Counted from the stretch's first letter, positions 17,316-25,809 are shown. The stretch is DNA of 64,000 bases from Neisseria bacilliformis (GCF_014055025.1 NZ_CP059571.1:620001-684000), one strand, 5' to 3'. Notes: generated by a model from the letters alone, not told the origin. Translations and numbers: made by a program.

Positions 17316-17495
17316 GGTCGTCTGAAAAGAAGGTTTCAGGCGGCAATGGAATGAAAGAATGACGGCAGATATACGTTTTTCTTGATTCCGCCATACGCAA
17401 AATACACATAATCTTTTTCAGACGACCTCTTAAAACGTCGTCTGAAAAACCAACCCTCACAACTATATTTTTATTTTACCCACAGGTTAACCACT
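17316..17495. other. cupin-nuoM spacer with mucosa-type DUS
   Basis: GGTCGTCTGAA follows the cupin stop. A second inverted pair TTTTTCAGACGACCTCTTAA...CGTCGTCTGAAAA at about 17415-17450 could form a hairpin without a U-tract. A TATTTTTATTTTACC stretch precedes nuoM. No gene is seen. Confidence 0.55.
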
Positions 17496-18995
17496 ATGTT
17501 TTCCAACTACCTACTCAGCTTGGCAATATGGATACCCATCGCTGCGGGCGTGCTGGTTTTGGCGACGGGGCCGGACAGCCGTGCGCCGCTTGCCCGTATG
17601 CTCGCTTTAATCGGTGCGCTTGCCGGTTTCTTGGTAACGCTGCCCTTGTTTACGGGTTTCGACCGTTTGAGCGGCGGCTATCAGTTTACCGAGTTCCACG
17701 AGTGGATTCCGCTTTTGCGCATCAACTACTCGCTGGGCGTGGACGGTATTTCGGTGCTGTTTGTCATCCTCAACGCCTTTATCACGCTGATGGTGGTGCT
17801 GGCGGGCTGGGAAGTGATTCAGAAACGCCCCGCGCAGTATATGGCAGCCTTCCTGATTATGAGCGGCCTGATTAACGGCGCGTTTGCGGCGCAGGATGCC
17901 CTGCTGTTTTACGTGTTCTTCGAGGGCATGCTGATTCCGCTGTATCTGATTATCGGCGTGTGGGGCGGCCCGCGCCGCGTGTATGCGTCGGTGAAGCTGT
18001 TTCTCTATACGCTGATGGGTTCGCTTTTGATGCTGGTGGCTTTGGTTTACCTGTCGTATCAGGCGGGCGGCAGCTTTATGATTGCCGATTTCCAAAACCT
18101 GAAACAGATTCCGCTCGGTATCCAACAGCTTTTGTTTGTGGCGTTTTTCCTGTCGTTTGCCGTGAAAGTGCCGATGTGGCCGGTGCACACCTGGCTGCCG
18201 GACGCGCACGTCGAAGCCCCCACGGGCGGCTCGATGGTGCTGGCGGCGATCACGCTGAAAGTGGGCGCATACGGTTTCCTGCGCTTTATCCTGCCGATTC
18301 TGCCCGACGCGTCGCGTTATTTCGCGCCGGTGATTGTGGTGTTGAGTCTGATTGCGGTGATTTACATCGGCATGGTCGCGCTGGTGCAGACCGATATGAA
18401 AAAACTGGTGGCGTATTCGTCTATCAGCCATATGGGTTTCGTTACGCTGGGCATGTTCCTGTTTCTTGACGGCCGTCTGAACGACTGGGCGGTGAAGGGC
18501 GCGATCATGCAGATGATTTCGCACGGCTTTGTTTCCGCCGCGATGTTTATGTGCATCGGCGTGATGTACGACCGCCTGCACACGCGCAATATCGCCGATT
18601 ACGGCGGCGTGGTGAACGTGATGCCCAAGTTTGCCGCCTTTATGATGCTGTTCGGCATGGCCAACGCCGGCCTGCCCGCCACTTCCGGCTTTGTCGGCGA
18701 GTTTATGGTGATTATGGGCTCGGTGGCAGTGAACTTCTGGGTCGGCCTGTTGGCTGCCATTACGCTGATTTTGGGCGCGTCTTACACGCTGTGGATGTAC
18801 AAGCGCGTGATTTTCGGCGCCATTACCAACCCGCACGTGGCCGAAATGAAAGACATCAACGCCCGCGAGTTTCTGATTCTGGCCGTGCTGGCCGTTACCG
18901 TGCTGGGCATGGGTTTATGGCCGGAGCCGTTTATCGCGGTGGTGCATCAGGCCGCCAACGACTTGATGGCACATGTGGCGCAAAGCAAGATTTGA
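17496..18995 (+). CDS. nuoM: NADH-quinone oxidoreductase subunit M
   Basis: Antiporter-like proton pump subunit (ND4-like) of complex I, 499 residues with about 14 helices. Key conserved pieces are LGVDGISVLFVILNAF, the charged EGMLIPLYLIIGVWGG segment with the essential Glu, and FAVKVPMWPVHTWLPDAHVEAP. An AG-DUS core in frame (GGCCGTCTGAAC near 18471) encodes GRLN. A CACAGGTTAACC leader precedes the ATG. It ends 9 bp before nuoN. Confidence 0.96.
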   Translation: MFSNYLLSLAIWIPIAAGVLVLATGPDSRAPLARMLALIGALAGFLVTLPLFTGFDRLSGGYQFTEFHEWIPLLRINYSLGVDGISVLFVILNAFITLMVVLAGWEVIQKRPAQYMAAFLIMSGLINGAFAAQDALLFYVFFEGMLIPLYLIIGVWGGPRRVYASVKLFLYTLMGSLLMLVALVYLSYQAGGSFMIADFQNLKQIPLGIQQLLFVAFFLSFAVKVPMWPVHTWLPDAHVEAPTGGSMVLAAITLKVGAYGFLRFILPILPDASRYFAPVIVVLSLIAVIYIGMVALVQTDMKKLVAYSSISHMGFVTLGMFLFLDGRLNDWAVKGAIMQMISHGFVSAAMFMCIGVMYDRLHTRNIADYGGVVNVMPKFAAFMMLFGMANAGLPATSGFVGEFMVIMGSVAVNFWVGLLAAITLILGASYTLWMYKRVIFGAITNPHVAEMKDINAREFLILAVLAVTVLGMGLWPEPFIAVVHQAANDLMAHVAQSKI

Positions 18996-19004
18996 GGTGT
19001 GTGA

Positions 19005-20447
19005 ATGAATACGACTAGTTTGAACCTGCTCCCCGCACTGCCCGAAATCGTGCTGCTGTGCGGCCTCTCGGCGGTATTGCTGATTGATTTGTGGCTGCCG
19101 GAAAAACGGCGCGGCGTTACCCATTATTTGAGCCTGCTGGTGTTGGCACTGACGGCGGCCGCGCAATGTTATGTGCCTGCCGCTTCCGCCAGTATTTTCA
19201 GCGATATGTATGTTTCAGACGGCCTCTCGCGTCTGGCCAAGCTCACCATGTATGCCGCGCTGGCCGCCGCCTTCGTGTATGCCAAGCCGTATAATAAAGC
19301 GCGCAAAATATTCAGCGGCGAGTTCTACACCCTCTCGCTGTTCGGCCTCTTGGGCATGAGCGTGATGGCCAGCGCGGGGCATTTCCTCGTCGCCTACATC
19401 GGCCTGGAACTCCTGTCGCTGTCGCTCTACGCCCTCATCGCCCTGCGCCGCGATTCCGGCCGCTCCGCCGAAGCCGCGCTCAAATACTTCGTGCTCGGCG
19501 CGCTCGCCTCCGGCCTGCTGCTCTACGGCATTTCCATGATTTACGGCGCAACCGGCTCGCTCGATTTCGCCACCGTCCTCGCCAACAGCTACAACGGCCT
19601 CGAAAGCTCGTGGCTGATGAAACTCGGCCTGGTGTTCGTCGTCGTGGCCGTGGCCTTCAAACTCGGCGCCGTGCCCTTCCACATGTGGGTGCCCGACGTA
19701 TACGAAGGCGCGCCCACCTCCGTAGCTGCCATCGTCGGCAGCGCGCCGAAAATGGCCGCCGCCGTGTTCGCCGCCCGCATCCTCTACGGCGCGATGAGCA
19801 ACGAACACGGCGACTGGACGCAGATGCTGGTCATCCTCGCCGTCGCCTCCCTGCTGATCGGCAACCTCGCCGCCATCATGCAGACCAACATCAAACGCAT
19901 GCTGGCCTACTCCACCGTGTCGCACATGGGCTTCGTGCTGATGGGCTTCCTCGGCGGCAGCGTCAGCTTCTCCTCCGGCCTCTACTACGCCCTGACCTAC
20001 GTCGCCACCGCCCTCGTCGGCTTCGGCGTGCTGATGCAGCTTTCCGACGAAAACGCCGAATGCGAAAACATCAGCGATCTGGCCGGCCTCAACCAGCGCA
20101 ACGCCTGGTATGCCTTCCTGATGCTGCTCACCATGTTTTCCATGGCCGGCATCCCGCCGCTGGTCGGCTTCTACGCCAAGCTGCAAGTCATCCAAATGCT
20201 GGTGGGCAAAGGCTATGTGTGGCTGGCCGTATTTGCCGTGGTGATGTCGCTGATCGGCGCGTTCTACTACCTGCGTGTCGTGCGCAGCATCTATTTTGAA
20301 GACCCGCAGGGCGAGCGCGCCCCCGCCGCCAACATCCCCGCCAAAGTGCTGCTCTCGGCCAACGCCCTGCTGCTCTTGGCATGGGGCATCCTGCCGCAAA
20401 GCGCGATGGACTGGTGCGTACAGGCCGTACAGTCTGCCGCCGGCTGA
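19005..20447 (+). CDS. nuoN: NADH-quinone oxidoreductase subunit N
   Basis: Third antiporter-like proton pump subunit (ND2-like), 480 residues with about 14 helices. It has the conserved GLELLSLSLYALIALRR and FKLGAVPFHMWVPDVYEGAPT motifs, the latter holding the discontinuous-helix lysine region. An inverted DUS (TTTCAGACGGCCTC near 19214) is in frame as VSDGLS. It is the last gene of the operon, closed by a strong DUS-pair terminator. Confidence 0.96.
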   Translation: MNTTSLNLLPALPEIVLLCGLSAVLLIDLWLPEKRRGVTHYLSLLVLALTAAAQCYVPAASASIFSDMYVSDGLSRLAKLTMYAALAAAFVYAKPYNKARKIFSGEFYTLSLFGLLGMSVMASAGHFLVAYIGLELLSLSLYALIALRRDSGRSAEAALKYFVLGALASGLLLYGISMIYGATGSLDFATVLANSYNGLESSWLMKLGLVFVVVAVAFKLGAVPFHMWVPDVYEGAPTSVAAIVGSAPKMAAAVFAARILYGAMSNEHGDWTQMLVILAVASLLIGNLAAIMQTNIKRMLAYSTVSHMGFVLMGFLGGSVSFSSGLYYALTYVATALVGFGVLMQLSDENAECENISDLAGLNQRNAWYAFLMLLTMFSMAGIPPLVGFYAKLQVIQMLVGKGYVWLAVFAVVMSLIGAFYYLRVVRSIYFEDPQGERAPAANIPAKVLLSANALLLLAWGILPQSAMDWCVQAVQSAAG

Positions 20448-20465
20448 TACAGCCCGAATAAAGCG

Positions 20466-20511
20466 AAAGGCCGTCTGAAAACCCGTTTAAAGGTTTTCAG
20501 ACGGCCTTTTT
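20466..20511 (+). terminator. nuo operon terminator (DUS pair)
   Basis: AAAGGCCGTCTGAAAACC and GGTTTTCAGACGGCCTTTTT form an 18-bp stem around a short CGTTTAAA loop and end in a U-run. This is the strongest terminator in the window. It may also serve rdgB, which converges from the right. Confidence 0.85.
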
Positions 20512-20553
20512 CATGTTTGCCACCCGGCAGATGTACCGCCCGGCGATTTTTGT

Positions 20554-21147
20554 TTACAAAGCCTCGATTTTTTTCATCAGTTCACGCAGGGCTTGGGCGC
20601 GGTGGCTTTCGCGGTTTTTGATGTCGGGGTCGAGTTCGGCGGCGGTGCAGCCGTGTTCGCGCAGGTAAAAATGCGGGTCGTAGCCGAAGCCGTGTTCGCC
20701 TGCGGGCGTGTTTTTCCATTGGCCGCGCCAGATGCCTTCGGCGACGACGGGCTGCGGGTCGTCGGGGTGGCGCACGAGCACGAGCACGCAGACGTAGTAG
20801 CAGCTTTTGTCGGCTTTACCGGCCAGATCGGCGGCGAGTTTGGCGTTGTTGGCGGCATCGGATTTTGGGTGTTCGCCGGCGTAGCGGGCGGAGTGGATGC
20901 CGGGTGCGCCGCCGAGGGCGTCGGCGCAGATGCCGCTGTCGTCGGCCAGTGCGGGCAGGCCGCTGTGGCGGGCGGCGTGGCGGGCTTTGGCGAGGGCGTT
21001 TTCCAAAAAGGTGGGGTGCGGCTCGGGGCATTCGGGGGTGTCGAACTGCGATTGCGGCAGGATTTCGCTGCCGCGCTCGGCAAACAGGCGGGCGAATTCT
21101 TTGAGTTTGCCGGCGTTGCCGCTGGCGAGGACGATTTTTTCAAACAT
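20554..21147 (-). CDS. rdgB: XTP/dITP diphosphatase (Ham1/RdgB family)
   Basis: House-cleaning enzyme that hydrolyses non-canonical purine triphosphates (ITP, dITP, XTP) to monophosphates and so prevents their incorporation into nucleic acids. The 197-residue product opens with KIVLASGNAGKLKEF, the nucleotide-binding start of the family. It contains ADDSGICADALGGAPGIHSARYAG, with the catalytic acidic residues, and ends with GFGYDPHFY and KNRESHRAQAL. The ATG at 21147 sits in the end of the small upstream membrane-protein gene, an 8-bp overlap. Confidence 0.93.
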   Translation of the reverse strand: MFEKIVLASGNAGKLKEFARLFAERGSEILPQSQFDTPECPEPHPTFLENALAKARHAARHSGLPALADDSGICADALGGAPGIHSARYAGEHPKSDAANNAKLAADLAGKADKSCYYVCVLVLVRHPDDPQPVVAEGIWRGQWKNTPAGEHGFGYDPHFYLREHGCTAAELDPDIKNRESHRAQALRELMKKIEAL

Positions 21148-21412
21148 GGCGGTTGCTTTCGGATTCGGGGTTCGGCTGCGCCGCAGCGGTGTTTTCAGAC
21201 GGCCTCTGCGCGGCTTGGGCGCGGGCGTGTTCGCGGACGTAGAGGGCGAGGCCGGTGATTTGGGCGAGGGCGGCGGCGAAGGCGAAGAGGAAGCAGGCGA
21301 GGGCGAACTGGCGGCTGCCTGCGGCGAGCAGCCAGCCGCCCGCGCCGACGAGGGCGATGAAGAAGAGGGTAAAGGAGAGGGTGAGCAGCAGGTAGGCGCG
21401 GCGTTTGTTCAT
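21140..21412 (-). CDS. Small two-helix membrane protein, unknown function
   Basis: About 90 residues with two hydrophobic segments (LLLTLSFTLFFIALVGAGGWLL and ALACFLFAFAAALAQITGLAL). A hydrophilic tail follows that is partly DUS-encoded (QRPSENTAAA reads from AGGCCGTCTGAAAACACC). The start at MNKRRAY (21412) is preferred, and an ATG-like codon four residues earlier at 21424 is possible. It overlaps the start of rdgB by 8 bp, so the two are probably cotranslated. No family is recognised. Confidence 0.55.
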   Translation of the reverse strand: MNKRRAYLLLTLSFTLFFIALVGAGGWLLAAGSRQFALACFLFAFAAALAQITGLALYVREHARAQAAQRPSENTAAAQPNPESESNRHV

Positions 21413-21461
21413 GGCGGTGGGCAAAAAAAGGCGGGATTATAGCGGATGGGGCGGCGGGTTT

Positions 21462-21559
21462 GAGGCCGTCTGAAAACGGGTTTTGACGGGCTTGAAACCG
21501 TTGCGGCGGTGTTTTTCAGACGGCCTTTCGGGTTTGCGCAGCGGCGCGGAAGCGGTGTT
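21462..21559. repeat. DUS cluster between small membrane gene and pgeF
   Basis: GAGGCCGTCTGAAAACGGG at 21462-21480 faces TTTTTCAGACGGCC at 21512-21525, with a further TTTCAGACGGCC at 21558-21569 running into the pgeF 3' end. The first two can form a hairpin with a loop of about 30 nt downstream of pgeF. Confidence 0.55.
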
Positions 21560-22339
21560 TCAGACGGCCTGTTCCAGCCACACCGCGCTGACCATGCGGC
21601 CGGTTTGGCCGTCGCGGCGGTAGGAGAAGAAGGTGTCGCGTTCGATGACGGTGCAGCGGCCGCCGCCGTAAATGCGCGTTACGCCTTCGCGGCGCAGGAC
21701 GCGGGTGGCGAGGGCGTAGATGTCGGCAAGGTATTTGCCGCCGCCGATGGCGGTGAAGGCGGCTTCGGCGGCGGGGTCGGGGCGGCAGAAGGCATCGCAC
21801 ACGTCTTGGCCGATTTCAAACGCATCCGGGCCGATGGCGGGGGCGAGGTAGGCGAGGATGTCTGCGGGATCGGCTTTCATGGCGGCGACGGTGTTTTGCA
21901 GCACGCCGGCGGCCAGGCCGCGCCAGCCGGCATGGGCGGCGGCAACGCAGCGGCCGTCGGCGGTGCAAAAGAGCACGGGCAGGCAGTCGGCGGTCATCAC
22001 CGCGCAGGCCGCCGTGCCGCCGCAATCGAAGGATGCGTCGGCCTGGGGCGGCTTGCTTAGGGCGGAGGCGGCGGGGACGACGGTTGCGCTGTGGACTTGG
22101 TCGAGCCAGGCCAGCGGCACGGGCACGGCGGCTTGGACGAGGGCGCGGTTGTGTGCGACGTGTTCGGGCGCGTCGCCGACGTGCGCGCCGAGGTTGAGCG
22201 AGGCATACGGGGCTTGGCTGACGCCGCCGTTGCGGGTGGAAATCAGGGTTTTGACATTGGGGGGCGCGGGCCAGTCGGCATGGAGGAACAGGCCGTCTGA
22301 AAGATTCAGGCCGACGGCTTCATTCAGGGTTTTCAACAT
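21560..22339 (-). CDS. pgeF: Purine nucleoside phosphorylase / laccase-domain protein YfiH
   Basis: A 259-residue YfiH/PgeF (Cu-oxidase_4) family protein. Members act as zinc-dependent purine nucleoside phosphorylases and, in peptidoglycan metabolism, as editing enzymes. The metal-site set is visible: the His of DQVHSATVV, the Cys of MTADCLPVLF and the His of AAAHAGWRGLAAGV. The N-terminus contains a DUS-encoded stretch (LSDGLFLH). In many proteobacteria it lies near rluD, but not here. The start ATG at 22337-22339 gives the expected length. Confidence 0.85.
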   Translation of the reverse strand: MLKTLNEAVGLNLSDGLFLHADWPAPPNVKTLISTRNGGVSQAPYASLNLGAHVGDAPEHVAHNRALVQAAVPVPLAWLDQVHSATVVPAASALSKPPQADASFDCGGTAACAVMTADCLPVLFCTADGRCVAAAHAGWRGLAAGVLQNTVAAMKADPADILAYLAPAIGPDAFEIGQDVCDAFCRPDPAAEAAFTAIGGGKYLADIYALATRVLRREGVTRIYGGGRCTVIERDTFFSYRRDGQTGRMVSAVWLEQAV

Positions 22340-22485
22340 CTTTGGTTGTTCGCGTAAAAAGTGCGGTTTGTATCACGGCGGCGCGGGGCGCGGCAACCGC
22401 AGGCCGTGTTCCGGCTGCTGGCAGGGTTTGGCCGCGCCGAAGCCGCGCTTTCAGACGGCCTCTGTCTGCCGCAGAGACCGTGTCC

Positions 22486-22520
22486 GCCTTCCCTCCTTAG
22501 GAGCATAAACGCGGGGATGA
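22486..22520. repeat. Single element end: CCTTAGGAGCATAAACGCGGGGATGACG
   Basis: TCCTTAGGAGCATAAACGCG followed by GGATGACG resembles the right end of the dRS3-like pair at 44034-44079 (TCCTTCGGAGCATAAACGCG, then GGAATGACGG). It appears to be one end of a composite dRS3 variant. Confidence 0.5.
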
Positions 22521-22564
22521 CGTTTCCGAAAAACAGAAAACGGCGCGTCTGCCCCGTGTTTTGC

Positions 22565-22571
22565 CTTATAA
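22565..22571 (+). promoter_or_regulatory. -10 box of the olsB-like gene
   Basis: TTATAAT, 30 bp before the ATG at 22602, is a near-consensus -10 hexamer. No good -35 was found at the usual distance. Confidence 0.45.
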
Positions 22572-22601
22572 TGCCGCCCTTTTAGCTTGCCCGGAAACTT
22601 T

Positions 22602-23351
22602 ATGCAGAACAGCCGTTTCAACCAAACCGGCCCCAAAATCGGCCTCAGCGTGCGTCTGGCCGAAACGCAGGAAGAAATCGAAGCCGCGCAACGCCTGCGC
22701 TACCGCGTGTTCGCGCAAGAGCTGGGCGCGGACATCCAAGGCGTGGACGGCCGCGATACCGACCCCTACGACGAACACTGCCACCACCTGCTCGCCTTCG
22801 ACGACGCCACCGGCGAAGTCATCGGCTGCTACCGCCTGATCACCGAAGACACCGCCAAAAAGGTCGGCGGCTGGTACAGCGAACACGAATTCGACCTCGC
22901 CCCGCTCAAAGACATCCTGCCGCAAACCGTGGAACTCGGCCGCGCCTGCACCCACCCCGACTACCGCCACGGCGGCCTCGTCATGCTGCTGTGGACGGGT
23001 TTGGTCAAATTCATGAAAGACGAAAACCTGCGCTTCATGATCGGCTGCGGCAGCATCGAAATGCGCGACGGCGGCCGCGACGCGGCGGGTCTGTACCACA
23101 TCCTCAAAACCAAACACCTCGCCCCCGAACAATGGCGCGTGCGCCCGCTCAACCCCTTGAAATGGGAAGAAATCACCCCGTCCGAACAGCCCGAAACCCC
23201 CGCCCTGATCAAAGGCTACCTCAAAGCCGGCGCATGGTTTTGCGGCGAACCCTGCGTCGACGAAGCCTTCAACTGCGCCGACGTGCTCATCATGATGGAC
23301 ATCACGCAGCTCAGCGACCGCTATCTGCAAAAATTCGCCCCCAAACCCTGA
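22602..23351 (+). CDS. GNAT-family ornithine N-acyltransferase-like protein (OlsB-like)
   Basis: A 249-residue member of the GNAT/acetyltransf_5 family that includes OlsB, which transfers a 3-hydroxyacyl chain from acyl carrier protein to ornithine in ornithine-lipid synthesis. Family-like features are the early LRYRVFAQELG segment, DEHCHHLLAFDDATGEVIGCYRL, and TVELGRACTHPDYRHGGLVMLLW with the acyl-donor loop. The ATG at 22602 is used rather than TTG at 22587 because of spacing to the -10. The next gene is a PlsC-type acyltransferase, matching the olsB-olsA pairing. The enzymatic assignment is inference from family and context. Confidence 0.65.
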   Translation: MQNSRFNQTGPKIGLSVRLAETQEEIEAAQRLRYRVFAQELGADIQGVDGRDTDPYDEHCHHLLAFDDATGEVIGCYRLITEDTAKKVGGWYSEHEFDLAPLKDILPQTVELGRACTHPDYRHGGLVMLLWTGLVKFMKDENLRFMIGCGSIEMRDGGRDAAGLYHILKTKHLAPEQWRVRPLNPLKWEEITPSEQPETPALIKGYLKAGAWFCGEPCVDEAFNCADVLIMMDITQLSDRYLQKFAPKP

Positions 23352-23367
23352 CCGCAACCAAACCATA

Positions 23368-23407
23368 AGGCCGTCTGAAAAACGAAAAACGCCTTTTCAG
23401 ACGGCCT
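23368..23407. terminator. DUS pair between olsB-like and olsA-like genes
   Basis: AAGGCCGTCTGAAAA and TTTTCAGACGGCCT around AACGAAAAACGCC. It could partly terminate the upstream gene. The downstream gene begins only 23 bp later, so it may read through or have its own start signal. Confidence 0.6.
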
Positions 23408-23430
23408 CATAATATAAAAAAACGCCCGAC

Positions 23431-24177
23431 ATGAACCCCTTCCGCTTCCCGTTCCGCCTCTTTTGCATCGGCCTGTGCCTGATTTACGGCGCACTCGAAA
23501 TGCTCCTCCTCTTCCCCCTCTACACCCCGCGCCGCAAACTGCGCGCCATCCAAATCTGGTCGCACCGCGTGCTCGCCTCCTGCGGCATGAAACTGTCCGT
23601 CTTCGGCGGCCTGCCCTCCGAAGCGCACGGCCAAATGCTCATCTGCAACCACATCTCCTGGCTCGACATCATGGCCATCAACGCCGCCTTCCCCGGCCGC
23701 TTCGTCGCCAAAGACGACGTGGCCAAATGGCCGCTGGTCGGCTACCTCGCCACCCAGGCGCGCACCGTTTACGTCGCCCGCAAAAAAGGCAGCGGCGGCA
23801 ACAGCGAAAAAATCCGCAACGTAACCCAGGCTCTCAAAGACGGCGACACCGTAACCCTGTTCCCCGAAGGCACCAGCAGCGAAGGCCGCACCATCCTCCC
23901 CTTCAAAACCAGCTTCTTCCAGGCCGCCGCCGATGCGCAAGTGCCGCTCGTCCCCGTGCTCTGCCGCTACCCCAACCCCGACGGCAGCAGCCCCAACCCC
24001 CACACCGCCTACTACGGCGACATCAGCCTGTGGCAGTCCATCTGCATGGTCATCCGCCAAAAGCAGAGCTGCGTCGAACTGCACTTCCTCCCGCCCGTTT
24101 CCCCCGCCGCCGAACGTCAGGAAACCGCCCGCCTGATTCACGACATGCTGACCGCGAAACAGCGCGAATTGGGTTGA
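23431..24177 (+). CDS. 1-acyl-glycerol-3-phosphate / lyso-ornithine lipid acyltransferase (PlsC family)
   Basis: A 248-residue membrane-associated acyltransferase with one N-terminal hydrophobic segment (about residues 8-30). It has the catalytic HX4D motif in NHISWLDIMA and the later block LFPEGTSSEGRTILPFKTSF, with the conserved FPEGT. PlsC proteins add the second acyl chain to lysophosphatidic acid, and the OlsA subset acylates lyso-ornithine lipid. The adjacent OlsB-like gene points to ornithine lipid, but ordinary phosphatidic-acid synthesis (NlaA/NlaB-like) is a real alternative. Confidence 0.75.
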   Translation: MNPFRFPFRLFCIGLCLIYGALEMLLLFPLYTPRRKLRAIQIWSHRVLASCGMKLSVFGGLPSEAHGQMLICNHISWLDIMAINAAFPGRFVAKDDVAKWPLVGYLATQARTVYVARKKGSGGNSEKIRNVTQALKDGDTVTLFPEGTSSEGRTILPFKTSFFQAAADAQVPLVPVLCRYPNPDGSSPNPHTAYYGDISLWQSICMVIRQKQSCVELHFLPPVSPAAERQETARLIHDMLTAKQRELG

Positions 24178-24196
24178 AACGCCTGTTCGCCAAACA

Positions 24197-24261
24197 GGCC
24201 GTCTGAAAAACCGCAAAATCCGGTTTTGGCTGCGCCGAAGCTGCGTTTTCAGACGGCCTCT
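24197..24261. repeat. DUS pair after PlsC-type gene
   Basis: CAGGCCGTCTGAAAAA at the left and TTTTCAGACGGCCTC at the right of a roughly 35-nt loop that contains GGCTGCGCCGAAGCTGCG. It is a possible terminator with a long loop. The phrase GGCTGCGCCGAAGCTGCGTTTTCAGACGG recurs in the window (for example 22431, 40374, 50218), so it is a larger repeated unit. Confidence 0.5.
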
Positions 24262-24314
24262 CCATATTGCCGTGCTAAAATCCTCACCCTTTTCAAACTA
24301 TTATCCAAACCGCC

Positions 24315-25757
24315 ATGCACGCTTCCGAACCCGAACCCGAAACCGAAAATCTTTCAGACGGCCACGAATACCTCGCCAATAATCCCGACTTCCCCGCCAA
24401 AACCATCGTCGCCACGCTGTTTGTCGGCGCGTTTTTCGGCTATCTCAACGACACGCTGCTCAATGTCGCGCTTACGCCGATTATGAAGGATTTTGCCGTC
24501 GACAAAACCACCGTGCAGTGGCTGACGACGGGCTTTCTGCTGGTGATGGGCGCGTTTACGCCGATTACGGCGGGCGTGATCCAATGGTTTGAAACGCGCA
24601 AAATGGTGCTGTTTACCCAGGCCACTTTTCTGGCCGGTTCGCTGGTGTGCGCCTTTGCGCCCACGTTTGGCGCGCTGGTGGCGGGGCGGATGGTGCAGGC
24701 GGTGTCGGCGGCGTTTTTCGTGCCGCTCTTGTTTAACGGCATTTTGTCGATTTATCCGCCACAGAAACGCGGCACGGCGATGGGCGTGATCACCATGATG
24801 TTCACCGCCGCGCCCGCGATGGGGCCGACGCTCTCGGGCATCATCATCGACCACACCCACTGGCGCGTGCTGTTCGGCTTTACCGCGCCGTTTATGCTGG
24901 CGGCGATGGTGCTGGTGGGCAAATTCCTCACCGTCAACCTGAGCAGCATCACCCGCCCGAAAATCGACGCGCTCTCGGCGGTGCTGTCCATCGCGGGCTT
25001 CGGCGGGCTGGTGTACGCCAGCAGTAATTTTGCCTCGCTGCCGCTGGTGCAGTTCGCGCTGCTTTCGGCGGGGTCGGTGTTTCTGATCGGCTGGTTTGCG
25101 CACCGCCAGTTCCGCCTGGCCACGCCGCTGCTCAATCTGCGGGCGTTCGGTTACGCGCAGTTCCGCTACTGCGTGCTGATACTGGCGGGCGGCGTGTTTC
25201 TGTTTTTGGGGCTGGAACTGATGATGCCGATGTACACCCAGCAGGTGCCGCTGCTCACCGGTACGGCCACGGGGCTGATCCTGATGCCCGCCAGCATCGC
25301 CCAGGCCGTCGCCGCGCCGCTTTTTGGCAGGCTGCTCGACAAAAAGGGCGGGCGTTTTACCGTGCTGCCCGCCACCGTGATGCTGCTGGTGTCGCTGGCG
25401 GTGCTGTGGCTGTTTTTGCGGATTGACACGCAGGTGGTGGTGCTGTCGGCCATGTTCACGCTGCTGGCGGTGTCCGTTTCCGCCCGCATTACCGGCGAAA
25501 CCCACGGCCTGAACGCGCTGCCGAAAAACCTGAATCCGCACGGCGCGGCCATCCTCACTACCCTCAACCCCATCGCGGGCGCGATCGGCGCGGCGTTTTT
25601 TGTCGGTGCGACCAATATCGGCGAAAAAATGTCTTCCGCCGCCACCGCGCAGGCCAAAATGCTCGACGGCATCCATCTGGCGATGGGCTGCGCGCTGGTG
25701 CTGGCGGCGGCGATGGTGTTTGTGGCAACGAAGATCAGGGCAAACAAGCGCGGCTGA
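24315..25757 (+). CDS. MFS multidrug exporter, DHA2 (EmrB/QacA) family
   Basis: A 480-residue inner-membrane drug:proton antiporter with about 14 hydrophobic helices. Features of the 14-TM DHA2 family are NDTLLNVALTPIMKDF in the first helix, WLTTGFLLVMGAFTPITAG, the FETRKMVLFTQATFLAGSL loop, and FNGILSIYPPQKRGTAMG followed by the motif C-like AAPAMGPTLSGIIID. No EmrA-type membrane-fusion gene lies beside it. The hydrophilic first 30 residues include a DUS-derived LSDGH. The substrate is unknown. Confidence 0.8.
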   Translation: MHASEPEPETENLSDGHEYLANNPDFPAKTIVATLFVGAFFGYLNDTLLNVALTPIMKDFAVDKTTVQWLTTGFLLVMGAFTPITAGVIQWFETRKMVLFTQATFLAGSLVCAFAPTFGALVAGRMVQAVSAAFFVPLLFNGILSIYPPQKRGTAMGVITMMFTAAPAMGPTLSGIIIDHTHWRVLFGFTAPFMLAAMVLVGKFLTVNLSSITRPKIDALSAVLSIAGFGGLVYASSNFASLPLVQFALLSAGSVFLIGWFAHRQFRLATPLLNLRAFGYAQFRYCVLILAGGVFLFLGLELMMPMYTQQVPLLTGTATGLILMPASIAQAVAAPLFGRLLDKKGGRFTVLPATVMLLVSLAVLWLFLRIDTQVVVLSAMFTLLAVSVSARITGETHGLNALPKNLNPHGAAILTTLNPIAGAIGAAFFVGATNIGEKMSSAATAQAKMLDGIHLAMGCALVLAAAMVFVATKIRANKRG

Positions 25758-25763
25758 ATGCGG

Positions 25764-25809
25764 AAAAGGCCGTCTGAAAACCGATAAAACGGGTTTCAGA
25801 CGGCCTTTC
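25764..25809 (+). terminator. DUS-pair terminator after MFS gene
   Basis: AAAAGGCCGTCTGAAAACC and GGTTTCAGACGGCCTTTCTC around GATAAAACG. Confidence 0.75.
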
